The notes under the pieces: generated by a model
The model's database searches: none
Told to the model about the DNA's origin: nothing
The model's input: the letters and a program-made list of their open reading frames with translations, nothing else
Shown here: positions 54,178-63,222 of the stretch, in pieces
Numbering within the stretch: position 1 is the first letter of the stretch
Layout: each line of letters starts with the position of its first letter
Translations under genes and position numbers: made by a program
Assembly (NCBI RefSeq): GCF_023073335.1
Contig: NZ_JADPJG010000035.1
Location: forward strand, 513,813-577,812
Direction of reading: 5' to 3'
Length of the DNA stretch: 64,000 bases
DNA from: Bradyrhizobium sp. 21
GTDB lineage: Bacteria > Pseudomonadota > Alphaproteobacteria > Rhizobiales > Xanthobacteraceae

Positions 54178-55914
54178 GTGCCGACTCAGGACTCCCCGCT
54201 GTCCCGGAACGAGGCGATTTTGACCCCCGCATTGCCGCAAGCCTCCGACATCCTGGCCGCCCTCGGCCAGGCCGTGTTCGCCTGGGACATCGCCAACGAT
54301 GCCATCGTCTGGGGCGAGCAGGTCAGCGCCGTCTTCCCCGGGATTCCCGCCGAGCGGCTGGCCACCGGCGCCGAATTTGCCAAGCTGATCGAGCCCGCGC
54401 AATCGCTACGGACCGCCGCGCTGGCGCAGACCTCCGCCGTGCATGGCGCCGACGGCACGCCCTATCGGGTCGAGTACGGCGTGCGCATGAGCGCTGCCGA
54501 TCCCGTGGTCTGGATCGAGGAGACCGGCCGCTGGTTCTCGGGTCCCGACGGCCGCCCGGTGCGTGCGATCGGCTCCGTTCGCATCAACAATGAGCGCCAC
54601 GCCCGCGACGAGGAACTGACGAAGCTGGCCCGGCTCGATCCGCTGACCGGCGAGCTCAATCGCTCGCATCTGATCGCGGCGCTGGCCGAGGCGATCGAGG
54701 AGACGACCCGTTTCCGCTCGACCGCGGCCTTCATGCTGGTCAACATCGATCATCTCGCGCGCGTCAATGAGGCCTTCGGTTTCGACGTTGCCGATGCCGT
54801 GATCCTCGACGTCGCCAAGCGTATCCGCGCGCGCCTGCGCGGTGGCGACGTGCTCGGCCGCTTCTCCGGCAACAAGTTCGGCCTGATCCTGAAGAACTGC
54901 ACGGTCGACGACATGAACGTCGCCGCCGAGCGCTTCCTCGCCGGCATCCGCGACGAGGTGGTGCCGACGAAATCCGGCCCGGTGTCGGTCACCGCCTCGA
55001 TCGGTGCGGTCAGCCTGCCGCGCTATGCCCGCACTGCCGATGAGGCCGTCAATCGCGCCCATGAGACGCTGGACGCAGCAAAACAACGCCGCGTCGGCTC
55101 CTTCGCCGCCTGGCGTCCCGATGCCGCGCGCGACGCGCAACGCCGCGTCAACATCCGCGTCACCGACGAGATCGTCACGGCGCTGAATGAGCGCCGCATC
55201 AAGCTCGCCTATGAACCGGTGGTCTCGGCCGCCTCGCGCGAAGGCGCGTTCCACGAATGCCTGGTGCGGATGGACCAGGGCGACGGCCAGGTGCTGCTCG
55301 CGCCCGACATCGTGCCGGTGGCCGAGCGGCTCGGCCTCATCCGCCTGGTCGATCATCGCGTGCTCGAGCTCGTGGTCGCCGAGCTCGCGACCGCGCCCGA
55401 CATCCGTCTCAGCCTCAACATCTCGCCGGATACGACCATGGATCCGGACTGGTGGGCGAGCATCGAATCGCTGATGCAGGCCCATCCCGGCGTCGCCGAG
55501 CGGCTGATCGTCGAGATCACCGAGACGGTCGCGATCCAGGACATCGATGATGTCCGCGGCTTCGTCACGCGGCTGAAGAATTTCGGCAGCCGCATCGCCA
55601 TCGACGATTTCGGCGCCGGCTACACCTCGTTCCGCAATCTGCGCAAGCTCGGCGTGGACATCGTCAAGATCGACGGCGCGTTCGTGCAGAACATTACCCG
55701 TTCCGCCGACGACCGCGCTTTCGTGCAGACCCTGATCGACCTCGCTCGCCGCCTCGACATCAAGACGGTGGCCGAATGGGTGCAGGACGAAGAGGCCGCA
55801 AACATGCTGCGCGACTGGGGTTGCGACTACATCCAGGGCCGCCTGATCGGGCTGGCCTCCGGCGAGCGCCCGTGGGGCGCGCCTCCGGACAGCGCACTGC
55901 CCGCGGCAAGCTGA
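54178..55914 (+). CDS. PAS, degenerate GGDEF and EAL protein (probable cyclic-di-GMP phosphodiesterase)
   Basis: 578 aa from a GTG start. A PAS-like sensor lies at about 20-140, followed by a GGDEF domain whose signature reads SGNKF near residue 230, so cyclase activity is probably lost. The EAL domain starts with ECLVRM near residue 360 and keeps LNISPDTT, EITETVAI, IDDFGAGYTSF and KIDGAFV. The usual Glu in AEGVE is replaced by AEWVQ, which may weaken catalysis. It would hydrolyse or sense cyclic-di-GMP. It is convergent with a second such gene. Confidence 0.88.
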   Translation: MPTQDSPLSRNEAILTPALPQASDILAALGQAVFAWDIANDAIVWGEQVSAVFPGIPAERLATGAEFAKLIEPAQSLRTAALAQTSAVHGADGTPYRVEYGVRMSAADPVVWIEETGRWFSGPDGRPVRAIGSVRINNERHARDEELTKLARLDPLTGELNRSHLIAALAEAIEETTRFRSTAAFMLVNIDHLARVNEAFGFDVADAVILDVAKRIRARLRGGDVLGRFSGNKFGLILKNCTVDDMNVAAERFLAGIRDEVVPTKSGPVSVTASIGAVSLPRYARTADEAVNRAHETLDAAKQRRVGSFAAWRPDAARDAQRRVNIRVTDEIVTALNERRIKLAYEPVVSAASREGAFHECLVRMDQGDGQVLLAPDIVPVAERLGLIRLVDHRVLELVVAELATAPDIRLSLNISPDTTMDPDWWASIESLMQAHPGVAERLIVEITETVAIQDIDDVRGFVTRLKNFGSRIAIDDFGAGYTSFRNLRKLGVDIVKIDGAFVQNITRSADDRAFVQTLIDLARRLDIKTVAEWVQDEEAANMLRDWGCDYIQGRLIGLASGERPWGAPPDSALPAAS

Positions 55915-55960
55915 TGAATCTAGGGTGGGCTTACGCAGTAAGGCCAGCCTACGCAGATCG

Positions 55961-58828
55961 TCACGCCACCCGCCGAACTGTGTTGAGACGCTCGATCGTG
56001 TGGCCGACCTCCGCTGCCGGGCAGGGCCTGCCGAAATAATATCCCTGCACGGCGGTGCAGCCGCATTCACGTACGAAATCGAGCTGCTCGATCGTCTCGA
56101 CGCCCTCCGCCGTGGTCTCGACGCCGAGCACCGAGCCGAGGCTCGCGATGGTGCGGACGATGGCGACGCTCTCCGGGCTTTCGCCGAGCGTGCCGACGAA
56201 GGAGCGGTCGATCTTGATGCGGTCGAACGGAAACTTGCGCAAATAGCTGAGCGAGGAATAGCCGACGCCGAAATCGTCGAGGCTGACGCGCACTCCCAAT
56301 GCGCGGAGCTGGTGCAGGATCTCGATTGTCGCCTCGCTGTCGTCGAGCAGCGCCGTCTCGGTGACCTCGAGCTCGAGCCGCCGCGGCGGCAGGCCGGCCT
56401 CGGCAAGCGCGCTGGTGACCATCGTCACCAGCCCGCGCGCGCGGAATTGCACCGGCGACAGGTTCACTGCGACCGTGACATCCGGCCAGGCGGCGGCCGT
56501 CGCGCAGGCCGTGCGCAGCACCCATTCGCCGATCGGAACGATCAGCCCGTTGTCTTCGGCGATCGGAATGAATTCGGCCGGCGAGACGAGGCCGCGTGAG
56601 GGATGCTTCCAGCGCAGCAGCGCCTCGAAGCCGGTGAGCTCGGTGCTGTCGAGCCGCACTTGCGGCTGGAACACCAGGTGGAATTCGTTGGCCTCGAGCG
56701 CGCCGCGCAGATCGTATTCCAGCGCGTGCCGGCTGCGCGCCTGTTCCTCCATCTCGGGTTCGAACAACTGATAGGCGCCGCGTCCCTTGGCCTTGGCTTG
56801 GTACAGCGCAAGGTCGGCGCATTTCATCAGCTCGTCGGCATCGAGCCCGTGATCGGGTGCGACCGCGATGCCGACGGAGACGCCGACATGGATCGACTGG
56901 CTTTCCAGCGGCGGCGGGTGGCCGATGATCTCGACCAGACGGCGCGCGAGGCGTTCGGCCGATTGCGGCTGCGGTCCGCGCTGGAGCACGGCGAACTCGT
57001 CGCCGCCGAGGCGCGCAACGGTGTCGTGCTCGCCGACATTCTCCTTCAGCCGTGCCGCCACCCAGCGCAGCAGCCGGTCGCCGGCGGCGTGGCCGAGGCG
57101 ATCGTTGACGGTCTTGAAATTGTCGAGGTCGAAGCACAGCACGGCCATCGCGCCGCCGGCGATCGCGACCTGGTTCAGCCCCTCGCCCATCTTCTCGCGG
57201 AACAGCGTGCGATTGGGCAGGTCGGTGAGCGAATCGTGCCGCGCCATGTGCGCGACGCGGGCCTGCGCCTTGTGGCGCTCGGTGACGTCCTCATAGGTGA
57301 CGACCCAGCCGCCGTGCTCCATTCGCTTGTGATTGAGCTTGATGATGCGGCCATCGCTCAAATGGCGGTGCAACGTGTGCTCACCCTCGCGCAACCTTTC
57401 GACATAGTCGGCGTAGATCTTCGCGCCCGTCGTGTTCGGGTGGATACCGAGATCGCAGCTGTGCTCCATGATCTCGCGCATCGAGACGCCGGGCTTCACG
57501 ATGTCGGGCGACAGGCCATACATCTCGATATAGCGGCGATTGCAGACGATGACGTGCAGGCTCGGATCGAGCATGCACAGGCCCTGGCTCATGTTGTTCA
57601 GGGCCGCGTCGAACCGGCGATATTGCTCGCTCAACTCCTCGACCGCGCGCTCGCGCTCGGTGATGTCCTCGTAGGTGGCAACGAAGCCGCCCTCGGCCAG
57701 CGCGCAATAGCGCACCGAGATCACGGTGTCGTTCGACATGCTCCGGCGCATCGGGGAGGAATCGCGGTCCGCGATCCGCGCGCGGGCGGCTTCCAGGATC
57801 TGCTGCGGGGTGTATTCCGAAGCGAACGCGCCGTTCTCCATCGATCGCTGGATCAGCTCGCCGAGATGCGTGCCGGGCCGGGTTTCCTCCGGCGACAGCC
57901 GGTAGATCTTGCGGTAGGTGGTGTTGCAGACGCGCAGGCGCATGTCGCTGTCGTAGAAGGCGAGCCCGTGCGCCATGTTTTCCAGCGCCGCGTCGAGCAT
58001 GAAGTTCTGCTGTCTCAGCGTCTCCTCGTATTGCAGCCGTTCGGTGACGTCCTCGTGCACGGTGACCCAGCCGCCGTCGGGCAGAAAGCGGGAGACCGCC
58101 TGCACCATCCGCCCGTCGTAGCGCATGACCAGCAGGGTCTTTGCCTTCCTGCCGCGCACGTCGTCCAGGCGCGTGTCGTGGAACTCGTCGGCCGACATGC
58201 CCGGCATGTTGCCGCGCGAGAGCCAGTGGTCGATGAGCGTGCCGTGGGTGACGCCCGGCTTTACGATGTCGGGGTCGAGGTCGTAGAGATTCAGGAAGCG
58301 CTCGTTGCAGACGACGATGCGGCTATCGGCATCATACATGATCAGGCCGTGCGACATGTTGGCGAGCGCATGCTGGCTGCGCTCGGTCTGAAGCTGCAGC
58401 TCAGCCTCGAGTCGGGCGAGCCGGCTGACATCATCGCAGATCGTCATCCAGCCGCCGTCGGGGAGCGGCTTCAGTTCGAGTGTTATGACAAGGCCGCTTG
58501 GCAGTGTCTGGCGGGTACGGAAGGGTTTGCCAGCCGCGATCAATGCGATTCGCGAAGCGTAGAGCGCGTCGACCGCCTCTGCCGGGATGTTGCCGAGCAC
58601 GACGCTGTGGCCGAGCACATCACGATAGCGCGTGCCGACGCGGACGATCTCGGCCGACATGTTGAACAGCGTGAGGTAACGCTGGTTGACCAGCACGATC
58701 CTGTTGTCGGCGTCGTAGACGCAGACGCCTTGCTCCATGTGGTCGAGCGCAAGCTGGCTCAACCCGACGAGGGCCTCCGGGCCCTCTTCGCGGCATGCAC
58801 CAAGCTCGTTGTCGCGGATCGATGTCAT
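55961..58828 (-). CDS. Four-PAS GGDEF-EAL protein
   Basis: 955 aa, no membrane segment. Four PAS domains in the first 515 residues share the pattern M..GL...D....VCN..Y...Y.L (GVCVYDAD, GLIMYDADSRIVVCN, GLAFYDSDMRLRVCN, GLCMLDPSLHVIVCN). An intact GGDEF domain follows (ARLGGDEFAVL), then an EAL domain with GFEALLRWKHP, AVNLSPVQF, EVTETALL, LDDFGVGYSS and KIDRSFV. Both enzyme domains look active, so it may switch between making and breaking cyclic-di-GMP, with PAS input. The 319-bp gap upstream holds a palindromic repeat. Confidence 0.94.
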   Translation of the reverse strand: MTSIRDNELGACREEGPEALVGLSQLALDHMEQGVCVYDADNRIVLVNQRYLTLFNMSAEIVRVGTRYRDVLGHSVVLGNIPAEAVDALYASRIALIAAGKPFRTRQTLPSGLVITLELKPLPDGGWMTICDDVSRLARLEAELQLQTERSQHALANMSHGLIMYDADSRIVVCNERFLNLYDLDPDIVKPGVTHGTLIDHWLSRGNMPGMSADEFHDTRLDDVRGRKAKTLLVMRYDGRMVQAVSRFLPDGGWVTVHEDVTERLQYEETLRQQNFMLDAALENMAHGLAFYDSDMRLRVCNTTYRKIYRLSPEETRPGTHLGELIQRSMENGAFASEYTPQQILEAARARIADRDSSPMRRSMSNDTVISVRYCALAEGGFVATYEDITERERAVEELSEQYRRFDAALNNMSQGLCMLDPSLHVIVCNRRYIEMYGLSPDIVKPGVSMREIMEHSCDLGIHPNTTGAKIYADYVERLREGEHTLHRHLSDGRIIKLNHKRMEHGGWVVTYEDVTERHKAQARVAHMARHDSLTDLPNRTLFREKMGEGLNQVAIAGGAMAVLCFDLDNFKTVNDRLGHAAGDRLLRWVAARLKENVGEHDTVARLGGDEFAVLQRGPQPQSAERLARRLVEIIGHPPPLESQSIHVGVSVGIAVAPDHGLDADELMKCADLALYQAKAKGRGAYQLFEPEMEEQARSRHALEYDLRGALEANEFHLVFQPQVRLDSTELTGFEALLRWKHPSRGLVSPAEFIPIAEDNGLIVPIGEWVLRTACATAAAWPDVTVAVNLSPVQFRARGLVTMVTSALAEAGLPPRRLELEVTETALLDDSEATIEILHQLRALGVRVSLDDFGVGYSSLSYLRKFPFDRIKIDRSFVGTLGESPESVAIVRTIASLGSVLGVETTAEGVETIEQLDFVRECGCTAVQGYYFGRPCPAAEVGHTIERLNTVRRVA

Positions 58829-59000
58829 GGGGCGGCTGGGTCTCGGCGGGCAATTGACTTAACGCAACGTAATTCCGCTGCCGAGGGTAGCGAAGAGGCG
58901 GGAAAATTCCCTTAAGCGCAGTAGTTTACGGAGGGTGACCAGCGATGGAGAGAAGCGTGTGCTGACACGGTGCGACGCTTGAATGCAGGTTGCAGTTTAC

Positions 59001-59120
59001 CGTCACCCTGAGGCGCCGGCGCGAAGCGGAGGCCTCGAAGGGCGACGGGCCCGGCTGCATCCCGGCCGTTCATCCTTCGAGATTCACCGCGCTGTGCGCG
59101 GCGAGCGCCTCAGGGTGACG
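59001..59120. repeat. Inverted repeat with CGTCACCCTGAGGCGC arms
   Basis: CGTCACCCTGAGGCGC at 59001-59016 and GCGCCTCAGGGTGACG at 59105-59120 are exact complements. The inside has CCTCGAAGG / CCTTCGAG and GGGCCCGG pairs. It fills the 58829-59147 gap, where no gene is seen, and ends 27 bases before the stop of the GNAT-like gene. Confidence 0.85.
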
Positions 59121-59147
59121 GGGCTAGGGTGCGAGCTGCGGCCCTGT

Positions 59148-60023
59148 TCAAGGCCCGTACAGGACGAGTTCCGTGTCCGTGAGGTCGGCGAGCTGCGGAC
59201 GGTGCGGGCCCTTGAAATATTTGCGGCCGCGCCGCTCGGTGTAGATGCCGACGAGGCCGGGAACCGGGCCATTGGAATCGACGGCGACCGAGATCTTGCC
59301 GAGCCGCAGCAGCAGCCGGCCGATGCGGCCGGCGCATTCGGTGTATTCGGCGGCGCTGCGGCAGTAGATCAGCTTCATCGCGGGCGGCGCGATGAAGCCG
59401 CGGCGGATGCGCACCGGTTGCAGGATGAAGGGGAACGTTCCCTTTGGCGTGCGGCAGACGAGGCTGAGGCAATTGTAGCGCGCATGCCGCGTCAAGAGCT
59501 CGGTCTCGGCCTCGGATAGTCCGTCGATCGCCTTGGCGTGCTGCGAGATGACCTCGATCTTGCTCCAGCGCGGGGGGCGCGCCAGCGCCGGCACCGAGAA
59601 GAATATGCCGCGGCAATAGGCGCGAAAGCCCTGCGTCTCGATGATCGGCCAGGTCCACGGCGCCGGGCTGATGTTGAGATAGGTGACGTCCTTGTGCCGC
59701 TGCGCGATCTTGGTCAGCAGCGGGGCGTAGTTGCGGTAGGCCGGATCGACATACCAGCTCGACAAATTGCACTGGATGGCGGTCTCATCGCCGTCCTTTC
59801 GCGCCGTGTAGATCAGCAGCAGCACACCGACGGGCGTGCCGTCATTGTCGAGCATGTAGCCGAAGCGGGGATAGCCCTCCGGCACGGGCCGGAAGGCCTG
59901 CCGGCGCAGGCCCTGGATCCAATAGTTGCGCGAGCGGCCGACGAAGCCGCGCGTCAGCAGGTCCGCGACCGCATCGACGTCGGCCTCGGTGATCTCGCGG
60001 CATCGGACCTTGGTATGGATCAC
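59148..60023 (-). CDS. GNAT-like acyltransferase of the amino acid:[carrier protein] ligase locus
   Basis: 291 aa from a GTG start. Residues 5-140 resemble the N-acetyltransferase fold: VRCREITEADVDAVADLLTR, FGYMLDNDGTPVGVLLLIYT and CNLSSWYVDPAYRNYAPLL. The second half is less typical and may be a diverged second lobe. In this context it could move the amino acid from the carrier protein to an acceptor; that is an inference. It is the last of three co-directional genes, 37 bases after the ligase gene. Confidence 0.75.
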   Translation of the reverse strand: MIHTKVRCREITEADVDAVADLLTRGFVGRSRNYWIQGLRRQAFRPVPEGYPRFGYMLDNDGTPVGVLLLIYTARKDGDETAIQCNLSSWYVDPAYRNYAPLLTKIAQRHKDVTYLNISPAPWTWPIIETQGFRAYCRGIFFSVPALARPPRWSKIEVISQHAKAIDGLSEAETELLTRHARYNCLSLVCRTPKGTFPFILQPVRIRRGFIAPPAMKLIYCRSAAEYTECAGRIGRLLLRLGKISVAVDSNGPVPGLVGIYTERRGRKYFKGPHRPQLADLTDTELVLYGP

Positions 60024-60060
60024 ACTCGTCTTTCCCGTGGAAATGACAGGCCTCGTTCAG

Positions 60061-61041
60061 TTAGCGCCAGCCTTCGCCATGGGCATCGGCCGGAGCCGGC
60101 GGCTGCAGGCCGATGATTTCCCGCACCTTGGCGGGCCAGGCGGCAAGATCAGTGCCGTGGGTGTGGAACATGGCGACGGCCAGCCGGTCCATGCCAAAGG
60201 CGACGCAGCCGGTGTGGGCCGGCTCGCCATTGGCGTCCTGGATGTCCCAAGTGATGCCGAAATGCTCACGGTGATAGTTGAAGCTCATGCAGGCGGTCGG
60301 CTGCTCCTCCGAGCGTAGCGGGATCAGCAGCTCGAACTTGAGCTGCTGCTGCTTCTGGCTCACCGCCTTCATCTGGCCGACGCGGCCGAAGAACGGGTCG
60401 CTGGCATAGTCGACGCGGAAGGTCAGGCCGAGATCGGTCGCGATCGCCTGCGCGCGCACCATCCAGCGCTCGCGGAAATCGGCGACGTCGTCGGGCGTGC
60501 CGATGCAGACATATTCGCGCATCCGGAACGATTGCAGCCGGTCGAGATGTTTTGACGGCTCGCGGCGGAAGCAGTCGGCGGCGACGTCGAAGCGCAGGCC
60601 GCCCTTCGGCAAAGGTCCGCGGCTCGCGGCGATCGGATAGACGGGATAGCAGGCCGCCGGCGACAGCACGAGGTCTGCCGGCGAGAGCGAGCTGGTCCAG
60701 TCGCCGCCCGCATCGAAGCGGCTCACCGCGTCGTTGATCTCGCGTTCGGTGCCGTGCAGGCCGCAGACGCAGCCGAGCAGGTTCGGAAAGCTCTTGAGAT
60801 AGCCGGATTTCTCCAGCTGGGCACGGCTCATCACCGGCGGAAAGCGCATCACTTCGGTGCCGGCTTCGCGATGCCTCGTGATCAGCGCGGTGAGCTTCTC
60901 GACGACGCCCTCATAGAGCGCGGTGCGGGCGTAGACGCCGTCCGAGCCCATGGAATGGAACAGCTTGTCGGCGAGATGATCGAGCGGATCGACAGCCTGC
61001 GGCGCGGTCTCGGGCGAATTGGGCAGAACAGCAATGTTCAT
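60061..61041 (-). CDS. Amino acid:[carrier protein] ligase (seryl-tRNA synthetase homologue)
   Basis: 326 aa, a catalytic core of class II seryl-tRNA synthetase without the tRNA-binding arm. Motif 2 is FRREPSKHLDRLQSFRMREY, motif 3 is GMDRLAVAMF. The zinc ligands expected for the atypical (archaeal-like) enzyme are at C131, E176 and C279. Known Bradyrhizobium homologues activate glycine or alanine and load the phosphopantetheine arm of a small carrier protein instead of tRNA. AGGAAG before the ATG at 61041 sets the start. The carrier gene is at 62690-62962. Confidence 0.93.
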   Translation of the reverse strand: MNIAVLPNSPETAPQAVDPLDHLADKLFHSMGSDGVYARTALYEGVVEKLTALITRHREAGTEVMRFPPVMSRAQLEKSGYLKSFPNLLGCVCGLHGTEREINDAVSRFDAGGDWTSSLSPADLVLSPAACYPVYPIAASRGPLPKGGLRFDVAADCFRREPSKHLDRLQSFRMREYVCIGTPDDVADFRERWMVRAQAIATDLGLTFRVDYASDPFFGRVGQMKAVSQKQQQLKFELLIPLRSEEQPTACMSFNYHREHFGITWDIQDANGEPAHTGCVAFGMDRLAVAMFHTHGTDLAAWPAKVREIIGLQPPAPADAHGEGWR

Positions 61042-61114
61042 GTTCGACTTCCTGCTATCTGAAATTATTCTTGTTGGTTTGGTCGCCAAGGCACGTCAGT
61101 TATGAAAAGGCACG

Positions 61115-62332
61115 TCAGTCACGAAGGCTCGACGGCACGCCGCTCATCAGCGTGGAGGTCGCGGCATTGGCCAGAATGCGGTCATTGTTGATCATGATCG
61201 GCGACGACAGCACGTCGCGCAGATGGCGGCCCATGGTGAACTCACCGTCGTTGCGGTAACCGGAAAGGCCGGCAGTGCGCATCGCATGCATCACGGTCTC
61301 GACCGCGAGCTCGGAAGCCTGCACCTTCAACAGCGTGATCGAAGACTGGAAGTCGAGCGAGCCGAGGGCGCGTTCGTCGTGCTCGGCGTGGGCGAAGGCG
61401 TCGATATTGGCCGATATCAACGCCCGCAGCTTGGCCAGTGACATCTTTGCGGCGGTGAAATGTGCTGCGGCCGGCGGCATCTGGCCGCCGGAGCCGCGCG
61501 CCGCCTTGCGGACGAAGGCCTGCGCACGGGTCACTGCGGCTGCCGCGATGCCGGCCCAGGCCGAGGACCAGCACAGATGTGCGAACGGCGTCATGGTCTG
61601 GGCGTGGATCTTGTCATAGGCTTCGGGGAAGACGCGGTCGGCGGGGCAATCGACCTTCAGCTCGAAGCCGGTCGAACAGGTGCCGCGCATGCCGAGCGTT
61701 TCCCAGCCCTGCGTCTGCTTCAGCGAATAATCGTCCTTGGCGAGCGCCAGCAGCACCTGGTCGGACGCGGAAGCGTCGGTGGCGCGACGGGCGATGGTGA
61801 CGAGGCCGTCGGCCTCGGCGCCGTAGGAGATCACGGTGGCGTCGCGCACGAGCGAGACGGTGTCGCCGGCGTGGTCGACCGCCGCCGCGCTGGCGCGGAT
61901 GTTGCCGCCGTTCTGGCCTTCGGTGGTGGAGGAGGCGAGCAGCCATTGGTCGCGGGCGACCCGGCGCATCATGGTTTCCATCCACGGAATGCCGTGGCCG
62001 TGCCGGATGACGCAGGCAACCTTGGTGGTGTGCATCGCGTAGACCATCGCCGTGGAAGCGCAGGCGCGCCCGAGCGTGTAGCAGATGTCGGTGACGTCGT
62101 GGACCGAGGCACCGAAGCCGCCGAACTCGACCGGGATCATGACGCCGAGCAGCTTCTGCTCACGCGCGACCTCGAAAGCCTTGTGGGGGAAGCGGGCGTC
62201 ACGATCGACACCGTCTGCGTCGGCTGCCGCTGCGGCGGCGGTCCGGGCGGCGCGCTCGACGAGGGATGGACCCTGCTCGAGAAAGCTCGTCTGCGTTTCG
62301 TCGACAGTGAGGACTGCTTCACGCACGTTCAT
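61115..62332 (-). CDS. Acyl-CoA dehydrogenase-like flavoprotein
   Basis: 405 aa, three-domain acyl-CoA dehydrogenase fold: helical N-terminus, middle beta domain (QLLASSTTEGQNGGNIRASA), C-terminal helices ending in MRTAGLSGYRNDGEFTMGRH. In its setting it may oxidise the amino acid bound to the carrier protein; alternatively it acts on an acyl group. The first gene of the three-gene leftward unit, 73 bases from the ligase gene. Its 5' end faces the carrier gene across 357 bp. Confidence 0.85.
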   Translation of the reverse strand: MNVREAVLTVDETQTSFLEQGPSLVERAARTAAAAAADADGVDRDARFPHKAFEVAREQKLLGVMIPVEFGGFGASVHDVTDICYTLGRACASTAMVYAMHTTKVACVIRHGHGIPWMETMMRRVARDQWLLASSTTEGQNGGNIRASAAAVDHAGDTVSLVRDATVISYGAEADGLVTIARRATDASASDQVLLALAKDDYSLKQTQGWETLGMRGTCSTGFELKVDCPADRVFPEAYDKIHAQTMTPFAHLCWSSAWAGIAAAAVTRAQAFVRKAARGSGGQMPPAAAHFTAAKMSLAKLRALISANIDAFAHAEHDERALGSLDFQSSITLLKVQASELAVETVMHAMRTAGLSGYRNDGEFTMGRHLRDVLSSPIMINNDRILANAATSTLMSGVPSSLRD

Positions 62333-62480
62333 GCTCGTCCGCCTCCGGTTTGCCGTTCAGGATCGCCGGCATCATTCGCGATGCCGCTTGAGCGATCCTT
62401 CGACCATCTTTGCTTATGAGATGAGGCTACGGATTTAATTCAAATTCGTCGATGAAATAGAGGGTAAACAAAGCCCAATT

Positions 62481-62502
62481 CCGAACGAACAGTTAAGTTC
62501 GG
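62481..62502. promoter_or_regulatory. Inverted repeat in the control region of the carrier-protein locus
   Basis: CCGAAC (62481-62486) and GTTCGG (62497-62502) are separated by 10 bases in an AT-richer stretch between the flavoprotein gene and the carrier gene. It could be an operator controlling both directions. The 357-bp gap 62333-62689 otherwise holds no gene; it is richer in A and T than the surroundings, as expected for two promoters. Confidence 0.4.
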
Positions 62503-62689
62503 GTTGTTTGCATCGCCCGGATTTCCGCGATCGCGTTAGGGATCTGTAAGAAGCGGGAATTCCAGACAATCTGAGTCATCGTTTACTAAGAAACGCGAAG
62601 TAATGATGCCGCCCATTGCGGGATCGGCTTACCGTGCCCATCGTAGCCGGCAACCGGTCCGACCTTTATCGACAGATGGGAATTTACCG

Positions 62690-62962
62690 ATGCAGGCTTT
62701 CGACACCGAATTGCGCAATCGCATCATCAAGCTGGTGAAGGGCATCCTCGCACAGAACTCGCTCACCGCCGACATCACGCCGCAGGCCAAGCTCGTCGAT
62801 GTCGGCCTGACCTCGATGGACATGGTCAATCTGATGCTCGGCGTCGAAGCCGAGTTCGACTTCACCATCCCGCAGTCCGAGATCACGCCGGAGAATTTCC
62901 AGTCCGTCGAGACGCTGGAGCGCATGGTTGCGACCCAGCTGCAGCCGGCGAACGCGGCTTAG
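62690..62962 (+). CDS. Acyl carrier protein-like carrier for the amino acid ligase
   Basis: 90 aa. The attachment Ser is S42 in VGLTSMDMVNLM. Acidic helices follow (GVEAEFDFTIPQSEITPEN). It should be converted to the holo form by a phosphopantetheinyl transferase encoded elsewhere, then loaded with an amino acid by the ligase. The ATG at 62690 is chosen as the domain start; longer reading to 62603 is basic and unlike a carrier. It differs from the general AcpP in lacking its DSLD context (TSMD here). Confidence 0.9.
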   Translation: MQAFDTELRNRIIKLVKGILAQNSLTADITPQAKLVDVGLTSMDMVNLMLGVEAEFDFTIPQSEITPENFQSVETLERMVATQLQPANAA

Positions 62963-62970
62963 CGATCGGG

Positions 62971-63097
62971 GTCGTCCTGGCGAAAGCCAGGACCCATTAC
63001 CCCAGGGAGTAGTTTGGCGAAGACTGGTCGTTCGGGATTAATACCATCTGCCGTCGAGAGACCTCGCGGTATGGGTCTTGGCCTGCGCCGGGACGAC
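62971..63097. repeat. 127-bp element with terminal inverted repeats
   Basis: GTCGTCCTGGCGAAAGCCAG at the left and a matching arm ending in CCGGGACGAC at the right. It is the third copy of the 33218-33338 and 49990-50112 family in this window and lies between the carrier gene and mtnP, which run in the same direction. Confidence 0.82.
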
Positions 63098-63222
63098 ACC
63101 GAATGTGTGGTGGGCAGTGCCATTCTCTTGATGACACCCCACCCTACCGCCCCCGTTCCAAAACCGCCGCAAAACTGGCATAGCTTAGCCATGTCGCACG
63201 TGGCGAACGGGGTGGAGCAGGC

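Noticed and set aside
56603..58915. 770-codon open frame opposite the four-PAS GGDEF-EAL gene
   Set aside because: Same cause. The opposite strand carries complete PAS, GGDEF and EAL motifs.
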